Source: Plantibacter flavus
Lineage (GTDB): Bacteria > Actinomycetota > Actinomycetes > Actinomycetales > Microbacteriaceae
Direction: 5' to 3'
DNA: 64,000 nt
Assembly (NCBI RefSeq): GCF_002024505.1
Contig: NZ_CP019402.1
Location: 1,612,001 to 1,676,000 of the forward strand
The notes under the pieces were generated by a model. That model did not search any database and was not told the origin of the DNA. It saw only the letters and a program-made list of their open reading frames with translations. Below are positions 33,526 through 44,380 of the stretch, one piece after another; positions within the stretch are counted from its first letter, which is position 1, and every line of letters starts with the position of its first letter. The translations under genes were made by a program, and so were the position numbers.

Positions 33526-34095
33526 TCAGGCGACCGAGCTGCGGCGCGCCGGCACCGGGTTGACGAGGCTCGCGTCGATGAACTCGGGCTCGGCCCAGAC
33601 GGTGATGGGGTAGTGCTGCGGCTCGAGGAGGGTCCGCTCGACGAGCGTCGGCTCGGTGTCGTCAGCCGCAGCCTCGGGGTGGTCGTCACCAGCCTGCGCC
33701 TCGGACGGGGCGTCGACCGTCTCGGTGATGGCGGCGGGTTCCTCGGCGACGGGCGGCTCGGTGACCTCGAGGGACCCGACCTCGTCGGCGGCGTCGACCG
33801 CGGACTCCTCCTGACCGCGTGACCAAAGGCGCCATCCACGCGCCGGAGCGGCCTCGGCACGGACCGTCACCGCTGCCTGCTCGAGGTCGATGTCCGTCGC
33901 GATCTCGTGGGCGAGCTGCTGGGCGTAGACCTCGTGGAAGATCTCGTCGCCGGAGCTCGGGGTGCGGCGCGACAGCACCCAGGCGCCGTTGGCACCGAGT
34001 TCGCTCGCCAGTCGTGCGTGGACGAGGTCGAACAGCTGCTTCTCGGACAGCTTCGATGCGGAGACTGGTGCTGCGTGGCGTCGGCGACCGAACAT
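33526..34095 (-). CDS. Hypothetical protein with acidic, disordered C-terminal half
   Basis: I do not recognise this 189-aa protein. Residues 1-65 look folded and helical (KLSEKQLFDLVHARLASELGA, DEIFHEVYAQQLAHEIA). A Trp-rich link GWRLWSRG follows, then about 60 residues rich in Ala, Glu, Pro and Asp, and a short end with QHYPITVWAEPEFIDASLVNPV. The last segment resembles the C-termini of other small Microbacteriaceae proteins. Base composition matches the neighbours. A terminator follows, and the gene has its own ATG and normal third-position GC, so it is probably real. Confidence 0.65.
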   Translation of the reverse strand: MFGRRRHAAPVSASKLSEKQLFDLVHARLASELGANGAWVLSRRTPSSGDEIFHEVYAQQLAHEIATDIDLEQAAVTVRAEAAPARGWRLWSRGQEESAVDAADEVGSLEVTEPPVAEEPAAITETVDAPSEAQAGDDHPEAAADDTEPTLVERTLLEPQHYPITVWAEPEFIDASLVNPVPARRSSVA

Positions 34096-34243
34096 GGCGG
34101 GCCCTTCATCGAAAGCGGATCATCCGTGAGGCTGGACTGGCTTCATTGTCGATCACGAGGCGCGGAACGACGCGGAGACACGCGGGCGAGCGCCCTAATT
34201 CTCGGGTTTGCCGGGCGGACGTGGTAGCGCCGGTGGCGCGACC

Positions 34244-34432
34244 TCAGCGGCCGATCTCGGCCTGCTTGCTGTCGTCGATCACCGAGCTGATCGCGAGGGC
34301 GAGCGAGATGCCCCAGCTCACCCAGAGGAGGGCGAGCTTCCAGTCCCGCGGTCCCTGGCGGGTCGCCTGGAGGGCGGAGATGCCGCCGAAGACCGTGGAG
34401 ATCATGCTGCCGTTGAAGAGGAATTTGCGCAT
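34244..34432 (-). CDS. Small hypothetical membrane protein
   Basis: This 62-aa protein has a short basic start (MRKFLFNG), a possible first hydrophobic segment (SMISTVFGGISAL), a clear membrane helix (LALLWVSWGISLALAISSVI) and a polar tail. I know no function. It lies 9 bases downstream of the TIM-barrel gene on the same strand and is likely cotranscribed with it. Confidence 0.55.
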   Translation of the reverse strand: MRKFLFNGSMISTVFGGISALQATRQGPRDWKLALLWVSWGISLALAISSVIDDSKQAEIGR

Positions 34433-34441
34433 GTCTTCACG

Positions 34442-35296
34442 CTAGCCGGTAGGGGAGGCCCCCGCATCCGGGCTTTCCTTCGGGTTCTCGCCTGTGCTAG
34501 CGAACGCACGCTTCGCGAAGGCCAGTGAGGCCCGCAGCTGGGCGAGGCGGAGCGTGTCGCCGCCGGTCGCGGGCAGGTGCACCTCCGCCACGATGCTTCC
34601 CGACCAGTCCGCCGCGCGCAGCAGCTCGAGGACCTCGGCGACCGGCTGCTCACCGGCACCCGGGAGGAGGTGTTCGTCGAGGAAGGGACCACGCGGCGAC
34701 GGCGCGGTCCCGTCGCACAGGTGCACGTGTCGGAGGCGGTCGCCGTAGCGGGTCGCGATCTCGAGCGAGTCCTCACCCGCGAGGGCCGCGTGGGAGAAGT
34801 CGAGCGTCAGGGCGGCGCAGGCGAGTGGGGCCGGGTCGTACCCGAAGGCGAACGGCTGCACCCGGAGCCCGCGGCTCTGGAAGCACGCCATGTTCTCGAC
34901 GGCCAGCTCGAGGCCGTGTGTCTCGGTCAACTCCGCGACGAGGTCGACGAAGGCGTGCGCGTAGCGCCGCTGCCAGCGGAACGGCGGGTGCACGACCACG
35001 GTCGACGCGCCGACGGCGGCGGCGAGCTCCGCCGAGCGCCGGAGCTTCTCCCGATGGTCGCGGCCCCAGACGAACGCGGTCCGGGTCAGGACCGGCGCGT
35101 GGATGGAGAGGATGTCCAGCCCGGTCTCGGCGGCGAGGCCGCGGAGCGCGTCGGCGTCCTGCGTCACGCGGTCCTGGGTGACCATGACCTCGACGCCGTC
35201 GTAGCCGGCTTCGGCGGCCAACTCGAACGCGCGCCGGGTTCCCAGCGGGTAGACGCAGGAGGTGCTCATGCCATGGCGGATCATCAGCGCAAGCAT
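34442..35296 (-). CDS. Sugar phosphate isomerase/epimerase (xylose-isomerase-like TIM barrel)
   Basis: This protein of about 284 aa has AP-endonuclease-2/xylose isomerase TIM-barrel features: GYDGVEVMV near the N-terminus, LSIHAPVL, VVVHPPF, LAVENMACF with a metal-site Glu, LTLDFSHAAL with Asp and His, HVHLCDG, and SIVAEVHLP with the last Glu. The metal site therefore looks complete. The substrate is unknown. The start could be ATG 35296, 35284 or 35269; homologues I recall begin near MSTSCVYPLG (35269). Confidence 0.8.
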   Translation of the reverse strand: MLALMIRHGMSTSCVYPLGTRRAFELAAEAGYDGVEVMVTQDRVTQDADALRGLAAETGLDILSIHAPVLTRTAFVWGRDHREKLRRSAELAAAVGASTVVVHPPFRWQRRYAHAFVDLVAELTETHGLELAVENMACFQSRGLRVQPFAFGYDPAPLACAALTLDFSHAALAGEDSLEIATRYGDRLRHVHLCDGTAPSPRGPFLDEHLLPGAGEQPVAEVLELLRAADWSGSIVAEVHLPATGGDTLRLAQLRASLAFAKRAFASTGENPKESPDAGASPTG

Positions 35297-35326
35297 ATGC
35301 TCGCCGTCTGAACACGCGGTTTCGCC

Positions 35327-36910
35327 ATGCGGAACGCTGCTAGCCTGAACAGCGAACCCGAGTACCCCGGGAGGGCCATCATCACCAGATATTCCGCGCC
35401 TGACGGCGGATCAGCGTCGACCTTCGACTTCATCGTGGTATCCAACCGGCTGCCGGTCGACCGCGTCGTCGACGCAGACGGTGCCGAGAGCTGGCGGACC
35501 TCACCCGGTGGACTCGTGACCGCCCTCGAACCCGTCATGCGCGGTGCCGACGGCGCATGGATCGGATGGGCCGGCTCGGCCGACCTCGAGATCGAGCCGT
35601 TCGACAACGACGAGATGTGGATCATCCCGGTCCCGCTGTCTGAAGACGAGATCGCCCGCTATTACGAGGGCTTCTCGAACGACACCATCTGGCCGCTCTA
35701 CCACGACGTCATCGCTCCGCCGAGTTACCACCGCGAGTGGTGGGACTCCTACGTCGCCGTGAACCGACGGTTCGCTGAGGCGGCCGCGGCGGCCGCGTCC
35801 GACGGTGCCACGGTGTGGGTGCAGGACTACCAGCTGCAGCTCGTGCCCAAGATCCTGCGTGAACTGCGACCCGACCTCACGATCGGGTTCTTCAACCACA
35901 TCCCGTTCCCCGCCTACGGCATCTACTCGCAGCTCCCGTGGCGACGCCAGATCATCGAGGGACTGCTCGGCGCCGACGTCATCGGCTTCCAGCGCGTCGC
36001 GGACGCGGGCAACTTCTCCCGGGCGGTCCGCCGCCTGTTCGGGTACGAGACGAAGGGGGCCGCGATCCAGGTCCCACTCGACGCGGCACTCGTGTCGGTC
36101 ACGACGGACGCCGCACCGGCCGCCTCGAAGCGCGGCGCCCCGTACCGCACGGTGATCGCCCGGCACTTCCCGATCTCGATCGACAGCAAGGGGTACCAGG
36201 CCCTCGCGCAGCGCCCCGACATCATCGCCCGTGCCAAGCAGATCCGCGAGGAGCTCGGCAACCCGGAGACGATCATGCTCGGCGTTGACCGTCTCGACTA
36301 CACGAAGGGTATCGGGCACCGACTCAAGGCCTTCGGCGAACTCCTCGCACAGGGCAAGCTCGCGGTCGAGGACGTCACGCTCGTCCAGGTCGCGAGCCCC
36401 AGCCGCGAGCGCGTCGAGACGTACCGCCAGCTCCGCGACGACATCGAACAGACGGTCGGCCGGATCAACGGCGACTTCGGCACCATCGGCCACACCGCGA
36501 TCCAGTATCTGCACCACGGGTACCCCCGCGAGGAGATGGCCGCGCTCTACCTCGCCGCCGACGTCATGCTCGTCACGGCCCTGCGCGACGGCATGAACCT
36601 CGTCGCGAAGGAGTACGTCGCGGCTCGCTACGACAACGACGGCGTCCTCGTCCTGAGCGAGTTCGCCGGCGCGTCCGACGAGCTGAAGCAGGCCCTCAAG
36701 ATCAACCCGCACGACATCGAGGGGATGAAGTCGGCGATCCTCCAGGCCGTGCACATGACGAAGGCCGAGCGTGGTCGTCGCATGCGAGCGCTGCGCAAGC
36801 GCGTCATGGAGTACGACGTCGCGCGGTGGTCGGCGTCCTTCCTCGACGAGTTGCAGCGCGTGCGCGACCAGTCACCGACCATCGAGCAGGGGAGCACCAC
36901 CCAGTCATGA
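35327..36910 (+). CDS. otsA: Trehalose-6-phosphate synthase
   Basis: This GT20 enzyme makes trehalose-6-phosphate from a nucleotide-sugar glucose donor and glucose-6-phosphate. Motifs include VSNRLPVDR, SPGGLVTAL, WVQDYQLQLVP, FFNHIPFPAYGIYSQLPWR, GVDRLDYTKGI and ALRDGMNLVAKEYVA. With ATG 35327 the protein has 527 aa, but a TAGCCT -10-like box at 35341-35346 and GGGAGGG at 35369-35375 both lie inside this frame. The best-placed codon after that ribosome site is ATC at 35381, so a shorter protein from a rare start is possible; the next GTG is 35435. The stop overlaps the otsB ATG by 4 bases. Confidence 0.92.
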   Translation: MRNAASLNSEPEYPGRAIITRYSAPDGGSASTFDFIVVSNRLPVDRVVDADGAESWRTSPGGLVTALEPVMRGADGAWIGWAGSADLEIEPFDNDEMWIIPVPLSEDEIARYYEGFSNDTIWPLYHDVIAPPSYHREWWDSYVAVNRRFAEAAAAAASDGATVWVQDYQLQLVPKILRELRPDLTIGFFNHIPFPAYGIYSQLPWRRQIIEGLLGADVIGFQRVADAGNFSRAVRRLFGYETKGAAIQVPLDAALVSVTTDAAPAASKRGAPYRTVIARHFPISIDSKGYQALAQRPDIIARAKQIREELGNPETIMLGVDRLDYTKGIGHRLKAFGELLAQGKLAVEDVTLVQVASPSRERVETYRQLRDDIEQTVGRINGDFGTIGHTAIQYLHHGYPREEMAALYLAADVMLVTALRDGMNLVAKEYVAARYDNDGVLVLSEFAGASDELKQALKINPHDIEGMKSAILQAVHMTKAERGRRMRALRKRVMEYDVARWSASFLDELQRVRDQSPTIEQGSTTQS

Positions 36911-37727
36911 GCACCACCGACGAGCCCACCGACACCCTCGGGGGCTTCCCCTCGGACTGCGCGCGGAACTCCGCCGCCTGGCCGACGTCCCGAAGCTCCT
37001 GGTGGCCCTGGACTTCGACGGCACCCTGGCCCCCGAGGTCGACGACCCGGACCAGGCGCGCGCGCTGCCCGCGGCCCGCAAGGCCGTGTTGGCGCTGATG
37101 GACCTGCCCGGGACGCGTGTCGCACTCGTGTCCGGGCGCGCGATCGACAGTCTCGTGGCGGTGGCCGAGCTGCCCGACCACGCCCTGTTCGCCGGCTCGC
37201 ACGGCGTCGAGATCCGGCTCGACAACCCCGACGACGCCCTCGCCCTCGACGACGAGGAACGCGAACAGCGGGAGACCCTCCAACGGATCCTCCAGGACGT
37301 CGCGGAGGGTTACGATAATGTCTGGATCGAGCGGAAGCCGGCAGGGTTCGCCCTGCACACGAGGCTCGCCAGTGAAGAAGACTCCAGGATCGCCCACCTC
37401 GAAGCACTCGCCCACACCAAGGACGAGTTCGGCGCCCTGACGGTTCGAGAGGGCAAGAACGTCCTCGAGTTCTCGCTCAGGAGCGCGACCAAGGGCGAAG
37501 CCGTCGAACACCTCCGGCGGTACACCAAAGCAGATGCCGTGTTCTACGCGGGCGACGACGTCACGGACGAGGACGCGTTCGGCGCACTCGGCCCCGGCGA
37601 CCTCGGGGTGAAGAGCGGTGCCGGCGTGACCGCCGCCGACTTCAGGGTCGAAGGACCCTCGGAGATCGCGCGCGTCCTCGGCATGCTCGCGGAATATCGA
37701 AGCAACAAGGAAGCCGTAGACTCTTAA
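36907..37727 (+). pseudogene. otsB: Trehalose-6-phosphate phosphatase, frameshifted near its N-terminus
   Basis: The HAD-type phosphatase frame is clear from LADVPKLLVALDFDGTLAPEVDDP (nucleophile Asp in DFDGT) through VALVSGRAIDSL, GSHGVEIR and FYAGDDVTDEDAF to the stop at 37727. The natural start, ATG 36907 overlapping the otsA stop, is in another frame and gives MSTTDEPTDTLGG before diverging. Adding one G to the five-G run at 36940-36944 joins them into a 273-aa protein (TLGGLPLGLRAELRRLADVP). The only start inside the correct frame is GTG 37002, three codons before the nucleophile motif and without a ribosome site. It would complete trehalose synthesis with OtsA. Confidence 0.85.
37717..37722 (+). 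promoter_or_regulatory. Probable -10 element (TAGACT) of ilvD
   Basis: TAGACT ends 6 bases before the ilvD ATG at 37729 and overlaps the last codons of otsB. The spacing suggests a leaderless ilvD mRNA. Confidence 0.45.
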
Positions 37728-37728
37728 A

Positions 37729-39423
37729 ATGCCAGAGATCGACATCAAACCACGCAGTCGTGCCGTCACCGACGGGATCGAGGCGACCACTTCGCGCGGC
37801 ATGCTCCGCGCCGTCGGCATGGGCGACGAGGACTGGGACAAGCCCCAGATCGGCATCGCGAGCTCGTGGAACGAGATCACCCCCTGCAACCTCTCGCTCG
37901 ACCGCCTCGCACAGGGGGCCAAGGAGGGCGTGCACTCGGGCGGGGGATACCCGCTGCAGTTCGGCACCATCTCCGTCTCCGACGGCATCTCGATGGGCCA
38001 CGAGGGCATGCACTTCTCGCTCGTCTCACGCGAGGTCATCGCCGACAGCGTCGAGACCGTGGTCATGGCCGAGCGCCTCGACGGCACGGTTCTGCTCGCC
38101 GGCTGCGACAAGTCGCTGCCGGGCATGCTCATGGCGGCCGCACGACTCGACCTCTCCTCGGTCTTCCTCTACGCCGGATCGATCGCGCCGGGTTGGGTCA
38201 AGCTCTCCGACGGCACCGAGAAGGAGGTCACGATCATCGACTCCTTCGAAGCGGTCGGGGCCTGCAAGGCCGGCAACATGAGCGAAGAGGACCTCAAACG
38301 CATCGAGTGCGCCATCGCCCCTGGCGAGGGTGCGTGCGGCGGGATGTACACGGCCAACACGATGGCGTCGGTCGCCGAGGCGCTCGGGATGAGCCTCCCG
38401 GGTTCGGCTTCGCCGCCCTCGGCCGATCGCCGTCGCGACTACTTCGCGCACCGTTCGGGCGAAGCCGTGGTCAACATGCTCCGACTCGGCATCACCGCGC
38501 GCGACATCCTGACGAAGGAGGCGTTCGAGAACGCCATCGCCGTCGCGATGGCCTTCGGCGGATCGACGAACGTGGTCCTGCACCTGCTCGCGATCGCCCG
38601 CGAGGCCGAGGTCGACCTCACGCTCGACGACTTCAACCGCATCGGCGACAAGGTGCCGCACATCGGCGACCTGAAGCCGTTCGGCCAGTACGTCATGAAC
38701 GACGTCGACCGTCACGGCGGCGTCCCCGTCGTCATGAAGGCGCTGCTCGACGCCGGTCTGCTGCACGGCGACTGCCTCACCGTCACCGGCAAGACCGTCG
38801 CCGAGAACCTCGCCGACATCAACCCCGACCCGATCGACGGCACGGTCATCCGCACGCTCGACAACCCGATCCACGCGACCGGCGGCATCACGATCCTCAA
38901 GGGGTCGTTCGCGCCCGAGGGCGCCGTCGTGAAGACGGCCGGATTCGACGCCGAGGTCTTCGAAGGACCCGCGCGGGTCTTCGAACGTGAGCGCGGTGCC
39001 ATGGACGCACTCACCGAGGGCAAGATCAACAAGGGCGACGTCGTCATCATCCGCTACGAGGGCCCGAAGGGCGGACCGGGGATGCGCGAGATGCTCGCGA
39101 TCACGGCCGCCATCAAGGGCGCCGGACTCGGCAAGGATGTACTACTGTTGACGGACGGTCGATTCTCAGGCGGCACAACCGGACTGTGCATCGGCCACAT
39201 AGCACCCGAAGCGGTGGACGCAGGTCCGATCGCCTTCGTGCGCGATGGTGATCTGATACGGGTCGATATCGCTGGCCGCTCGCTCGACCTACTCGTCGAC
39301 GAAGCAGAGCTGGAAGCCCGCCGCGATGGCTGGGCGCCTCTTCCCCCGCGCTATACCCGTGGCGTTCTCGCAAAGTACTCTCGTCTCGTGCACTCCGCAG
39401 CGGAGGGCGCGATCACGGGATAA
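37729..39423 (+). CDS. ilvD: Dihydroxy-acid dehydratase
   Basis: This 564-aa Fe-S enzyme dehydrates dihydroxy-acids to 2-keto acids, the third common step of Ile and Val synthesis. The cluster cysteines are in TPCN (Cys53), AGCDKS (Cys126) and [12 protein letters not shown] (Cys203); the C-terminal [14 protein letters not shown] block is present. The length is normal. From about 39138 to the stop the codons carry clearly more A and T in third position (gta, cta, tca, aca, ata, gca) than the rest of the gene. ilvB starts 42 bases after the stop. Confidence 0.95.
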   Translation: MPEIDIKPRSRAVTDGIEATTSRGMLRAVGMGDEDWDKPQIGIASSWNEITPCNLSLDRLAQGAKEGVHSGGGYPLQFGTISVSDGISMGHEGMHFSLVSREVIADSVETVVMAERLDGTVLLAGCDKSLPGMLMAAARLDLSSVFLYAGSIAPGWVKLSDGTEKEVTIIDSFEAVGACKAGNMSEEDLKRIECAIAPGEGACGGMYTANTMASVAEALGMSLPGSASPPSADRRRDYFAHRSGEAVVNMLRLGITARDILTKEAFENAIAVAMAFGGSTNVVLHLLAIAREAEVDLTLDDFNRIGDKVPHIGDLKPFGQYVMNDVDRHGGVPVVMKALLDAGLLHGDCLTVTGKTVAENLADINPDPIDGTVIRTLDNPIHATGGITILKGSFAPEGAVVKTAGFDAEVFEGPARVFERERGAMDALTEGKINKGDVVIIRYEGPKGGPGMREMLAITAAIKGAGLGKDVLLLTDGRFSGGTTGLCIGHIAPEAVDAGPIAFVRDGDLIRVDIAGRSLDLLVDEAELEARRDGWAPLPPRYTRGVLAKYSRLVHSAAEGAITG

Positions 39424-39465
39424 CCGAGCATCTCGTTCGTGCATCTCATCGCTGAAGGAATCATC

Positions 39466-41271
39466 ATGCCCACGGAATCCCAACCCGTGCCTCATCCCAG
39501 AACACCTGCGGCCCCGGCCGCACCGGAGATCCTGACGGGAGCCCAGGCGATCGTCCGATCGCTCGAGCTCCTCGGGGTCACCGACATCTTCGGTCTGCCC
39601 GGCGGCGCGATCCTGCCGACCTACGACCCGCTGATGGACTCGACGAAGCTCCGTCACATCCTGGTCCGACACGAGCAGGGCGCCGGCCACGCGGCGGAAG
39701 GATACGCCGCCGCCGGTGGCGGGATCGGCGTGTGCATCGCGACGTCGGGCCCCGGCGCGACGAACCTCGTCACCGCCATCGCCGACGCCTACATGGACTC
39801 GGTGCCGATGGTCGCAATCACCGGTCAGGTGTTCTCGACCCTCATGGGCACTGACGCGTTCCAGGAGGCGGACATCGTCGGCATCACCATGCCGATCACG
39901 AAGCACTCCTTCCTCGTCAAGACCCCGGAGGAGGTCCCGGCGGCCATCGCCGCGGCCTACGAGATCGCGGGTACCGGCCGTCCCGGACCGGTGCTGGTCG
40001 ACATCACGAAGGACGCCCAGCAGGCCGAGGCGCCGTTCATCTGGCCGCCGAAGGTCGACCTGCCCGGCTACCGCCCGGTGACGAAGGCGCACGGCAAGCA
40101 GATCCAGGCCGCTGCGCAGCTGCTCGTCAACGCCAAGAAGCCGGTGCTGTACGTCGGAGGCGGCGTGATCCGCTCCAAGGCCTCCGAGGAACTGCTCGCG
40201 CTGGCGGAGGCGACCGGGGCTCCGGTGGTGACGACGCTCATGGCTCGCGGGGCGTTCCCCGACTCGCACACGCAGCACCTCGGCATGCCCGGCATGCACG
40301 GCACCGTCCCGGCAGTGCTCGCGCTGCAGGAGGCCGACCTGCTCGTGTCGCTCGGAGCCCGGTTCGACGACCGCGTGACCGGCAAGGCCTCGCTCTTCGC
40401 GCCGAACGCCAAGGTCGTCCACGTGGATGTCGACCCGGCAGAGATCTCGAAGATCCGCATCGCGGACGTCCCCATCGTGGGCGACGCGAAGGACGTCATC
40501 GTCGACCTCCAGTCGGCGTTCGAGTCGGCCGCCCGCGAGGTCACCCCCGACATCGCCGAGTGGTGGTCCTACCTCGACGGCCTCCGCGAGGAGTTCCCGC
40601 TGGGCTACGCCGAGCCGACCGACGGTCTGCTCTCGCCACAGCACGTCATCTCCCGCATCGGCGAGATCACCGGGCCGGAGGGCGTCTTCGCGTCGGGCGT
40701 CGGCCAGCACCAGATGTGGGCGGCGCAGTTCATCAAGTACGAGCGTCCGAACTCCTGGCTGAACTCCGGCGGTGCCGGGACCATGGGTTACTCGGTCCCC
40801 GCGGCCATGGGTGCCAAGGTGGCCCAGCCCGACCGCCACGTGTGGGCGATCGACGGCGACGGCTGCTTCCAGATGACCAACCAGGAACTCGCGACCTGCA
40901 CGATCAACAACATCCCGATCAAGGTCGCGATCATCAACAACTCCTCACTGGGCATGGTCCGACAGTGGCAGACGCTCTTCTACGACGGTCGGTACTCGAA
41001 CACCGACCTGAACACCGGGCACGACACCATCCGGGTCCCCGATTTCGTCAAGCTGGCCGAGGCCTACGGTTGCCTCGCGATCCGCGTGACGAAGGAGGAG
41101 GAGGTCGACGCCGCCATCAAGCTCGCCCTGGAGACGAACGACCGTCCGGTCGTCATCGACTTCGTGGTGAGTGCGGACGCGATGGTGTGGCCGATGGTGC
41201 CGCAGGGTGTCAGCAACAGCTACGTCCAGTACGCCAAGGACCACAGTCCGTCGTTCGATGAGGAGGCCTGA
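39466..41271 (+). CDS. ilvB: Acetolactate synthase large subunit
   Basis: This 601-aa ThDP enzyme condenses pyruvate with pyruvate or 2-ketobutyrate, the first step of branched-chain amino acid synthesis. The catalytic Glu is in [16 protein letters not shown] (Glu70), and the ThDP/Mg motif runs from [17 protein letters not shown] to [20 protein letters not shown] 39466 follows GAAGGA; an upstream ATG at 39439 would add nine residues without a ribosome site. It is followed 2 bases later by ilvN. Confidence 0.95.
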   Translation: MPTESQPVPHPRTPAAPAAPEILTGAQAIVRSLELLGVTDIFGLPGGAILPTYDPLMDSTKLRHILVRHEQGAGHAAEGYAAAGGGIGVCIATSGPGATNLVTAIADAYMDSVPMVAITGQVFSTLMGTDAFQEADIVGITMPITKHSFLVKTPEEVPAAIAAAYEIAGTGRPGPVLVDITKDAQQAEAPFIWPPKVDLPGYRPVTKAHGKQIQAAAQLLVNAKKPVLYVGGGVIRSKASEELLALAEATGAPVVTTLMARGAFPDSHTQHLGMPGMHGTVPAVLALQEADLLVSLGARFDDRVTGKASLFAPNAKVVHVDVDPAEISKIRIADVPIVGDAKDVIVDLQSAFESAAREVTPDIAEWWSYLDGLREEFPLGYAEPTDGLLSPQHVISRIGEITGPEGVFASGVGQHQMWAAQFIKYERPNSWLNSGGAGTMGYSVPAAMGAKVAQPDRHVWAIDGDGCFQMTNQELATCTINNIPIKVAIINNSSLGMVRQWQTLFYDGRYSNTDLNTGHDTIRVPDFVKLAEAYGCLAIRVTKEEEVDAAIKLALETNDRPVVIDFVVSADAMVWPMVPQGVSNSYVQYAKDHSPSFDEEA

Positions 41272-41273
41272 GC

Positions 41274-41783
41274 ATGAGCAGCCACGTCCTGAGCCTCCTC
41301 GTCGAGGACAAGCCCGGTCTGTTGACCCGCGTCGCCGGGTTGTTCGCCCGCCGGGGCTTCAACATCGAGAGCCTCGCGGTCGGCCACAGCGAGATCGAGG
41401 GCCTGTCCCGGATCACGGTCGTCGTCGACGTCGAGGAGCTTCCGCTCGAGCAGGTGACGAAGCAGCTGAACAAGCTCATCAACGTCATCAAGATCGTCGA
41501 GCTGGATCCGGCGCAGTCCGTCCAGCGCGAGCACCTGCTCATCAAGGTCCGCGTCGACAACTCCACCCGTTCCCAGGTGCTGGAAGCCGTCAACCTGTTC
41601 CGGGCCCGCGTCGTCGACGTGGCGACCGACGCCCTCGTGATCGAGGTCACGGGCGACTCCGGGAAGACGACCGCGCTCCTCAAGGTGCTCGAGCCCTACG
41701 GCATCAAGGAGATCGCCCAATCGGGTCTCCTCGCCATCGGGCGCGGCTCGAAGTCCATCACCGAACGCGTCTTCAAGAACTAG
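41274..41783 (+). CDS. ilvN: Acetolactate synthase small (regulatory) subunit
   Basis: This 169-aa regulatory subunit has an N-terminal ACT domain (HVLSLLVEDKPGLLTRVAGLF, RRGFNIESLAVG) that binds valine for feedback inhibition and a C-terminal activation domain (GITERVFKN-type end, here KSITERVFKN). It sits 2 bases after ilvB, so the subunits are made together. Confidence 0.95.
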   Translation: MSSHVLSLLVEDKPGLLTRVAGLFARRGFNIESLAVGHSEIEGLSRITVVVDVEELPLEQVTKQLNKLINVIKIVELDPAQSVQREHLLIKVRVDNSTRSQVLEAVNLFRARVVDVATDALVIEVTGDSGKTTALLKVLEPYGIKEIAQSGLLAIGRGSKSITERVFKN

Positions 41784-42860
<1,077 letters not shown>

Positions 42861-42895
42861 TCTCCGCTCGTCCAGCCGCTCAGCGGCGCCGAGCC

Positions 42896-42931
42896 GGAAC
42901 GCCCGCCCCGATCCGTCGGGGCGGGCGTTCC
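42896..42931 (+). terminator. Intrinsic terminator of ilvBNC
   Basis: A perfect 16-base-pair stem, GGAACGCCCGCCCCGA with its complement, closes a TCCG loop (42912-42915) and is followed by GTCGTCT. It also faces the convergent fucosidase gene. Confidence 0.85.
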
Positions 42932-42948
42932 GTCGTCTGCGGAAGACC

Positions 42949-44271
42949 TCAGGCTGTCGTCGCTCCGATCGTGCCGGGCTCGAGGAAGATCTCGATGACC
43001 GGGATCGGGGTGTCGGGTTCACCGATCGGCAGGTGCAGGGTCACCGTGTCGGGACCGAGTCCCTTCGGTTGGGTGTGCTGGTTCGGCAGGTCGTGCTCCG
43101 GGCGATGCACCTGGAAGGGCACCTCGGAGCCGTCCGACAACAGCTGGGCGTAGCGCACCCGGCCGCCGAGACCGGGCAGGTGCAGGTGCACGAACGGCCA
43201 GGCGAAGACGTGCACGTACAGCCGGTCGCCCCGTTGCGTGTACCGGACGTCGGTCGGACTGCTGAACTCCGACGGGCCGCATCCTCGGATCGCCCGCTCG
43301 TGGAGCGCGAACCAGTCGGCGAGAACGTCGAGTCGTTCGATCGCGCGCGGATCGATCGTCCCGCGCGCGGTCGGTCCGATGTTCAGCAGCATGTTGCCGT
43401 TCTTCGAGACCGAATCGATGAGCATCCGCAGGAGCAACTCCGGCGACTTGTATTCGAGGTTGTCGCGGTCGTACCCCCAGCTGCCGTTCAGGGTCTGGCA
43501 GGCCTCCCACCGGAGGGGGTCGCCGTCGGGACCGACCGGCGTCACCACGGGCTGATACTGCTCCGGGGTGGTGACGTCGCCCGGGAGTTCGAGGCGGTCG
43601 TTGATGAGGATCTCCGGCTGCAGCCCGCGGATCATCTCGACGAGTTCCTCGGAGCCCCAGTCGGCGGCGCCCTTGCCCGGCAGGCCTTCGATGCCCTGCG
43701 AGTAGCTGAAGTCGAAGAAGAGGTAGTCGATCGGGCCGTAACCGGTGAGCAGCTCGCGCACCTGGCCGTGCAGATAGTCGCGATAGCGGGACCAGTCCCG
43801 GTCGGCGTTCGCGGCGAGCGCCTCGGCGTCCTCGCGTCGCGGGTGGATGCCGTCGACCGTGAAATCGGGGTGATGCCAGTCGATGAGCGAGTGGTAGAAG
43901 CCGATCCGGAGTCCCTCGGCGCGGAACGCCTCCACGAACTCCGCCACGAGGTCACGGCCGGCGGGCGTGTGCGTGGACGTGAAGTCGGTGAGCGCCGAGT
44001 CCCACAGGCAGAAGCCGTCGTGGTGCTTCGTCGTGAGGACCGCGTACCGGAAGCCGGCCGCCCTGGCCTGCTTGGCCCAGGAGCGGGGGTCGAACCGGTC
44101 GGGGTCGAAGTGTTCGCGGTAGCGCTCGTAGTGTTCGGCCGAGAGGCGCTCCCGCGTCTGCACCCACTCGTGGCGTGCGGGGAGGGCGTAGAGGCCCCAG
44201 TGCAGGAACAGTCCGAATCTCGCCTCGTCGAACCAGGCGGTGTCGGGTCTGGGGATGGTGGTCTCGGTCAC
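42949..44271 (-). CDS. Alpha-L-fucosidase (GH29)
   Basis: This glycosidase of about 440 aa removes alpha-L-fucose from glycans by a retaining mechanism. Family features are WFDEARFGLFLHWGLYALPA at the N-terminus, YAVLTTKHHDGFCLWDS, GFYHSLIDWHHPD, DYLFFDFSYS with the likely nucleophile Asp, and SKNGNMLLNIGP. There is no signal peptide, so it probably acts in the cytoplasm on imported oligosaccharides. The start is GTG 44271 with GAAGGG upstream; a -10-like TAGCCT lies at 44316-44321 on the same strand. It is downstream of the oxidoreductase gene in the amino-sugar cluster. Confidence 0.88.
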   Translation of the reverse strand: MTETTIPRPDTAWFDEARFGLFLHWGLYALPARHEWVQTRERLSAEHYERYREHFDPDRFDPRSWAKQARAAGFRYAVLTTKHHDGFCLWDSALTDFTSTHTPAGRDLVAEFVEAFRAEGLRIGFYHSLIDWHHPDFTVDGIHPRREDAEALAANADRDWSRYRDYLHGQVRELLTGYGPIDYLFFDFSYSQGIEGLPGKGAADWGSEELVEMIRGLQPEILINDRLELPGDVTTPEQYQPVVTPVGPDGDPLRWEACQTLNGSWGYDRDNLEYKSPELLLRMLIDSVSKNGNMLLNIGPTARGTIDPRAIERLDVLADWFALHERAIRGCGPSEFSSPTDVRYTQRGDRLYVHVFAWPFVHLHLPGLGGRVRYAQLLSDGSEVPFQVHRPEHDLPNQHTQPKGLGPDTVTLHLPIGEPDTPIPVIEIFLEPGTIGATTA

Positions 44272-44315
44272 GGCGGCCCTTCGATCGTCGAGTGGGTTCA
44301 CGGCGGTGCGGGGGC

Positions 44316-44321
44316 AGGCTA
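44316..44321 (-). promoter_or_regulatory. Probable -10 element (TAGCCT) of the fucosidase gene
   Basis: On the minus strand TAGCCT lies about 45 bases before the fucosidase GTG at 44271, so transcription would start near 44309 with a leader carrying GAAGGG. The fucosidase may thus be expressed apart from the upstream gene. Confidence 0.35.
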
Positions 44322-44380
44322 ACACGAAAGGTCGGATGTCTGCTGTCTCGTGGACCGGTGTGGTCGGGCCAGCGGACTTG

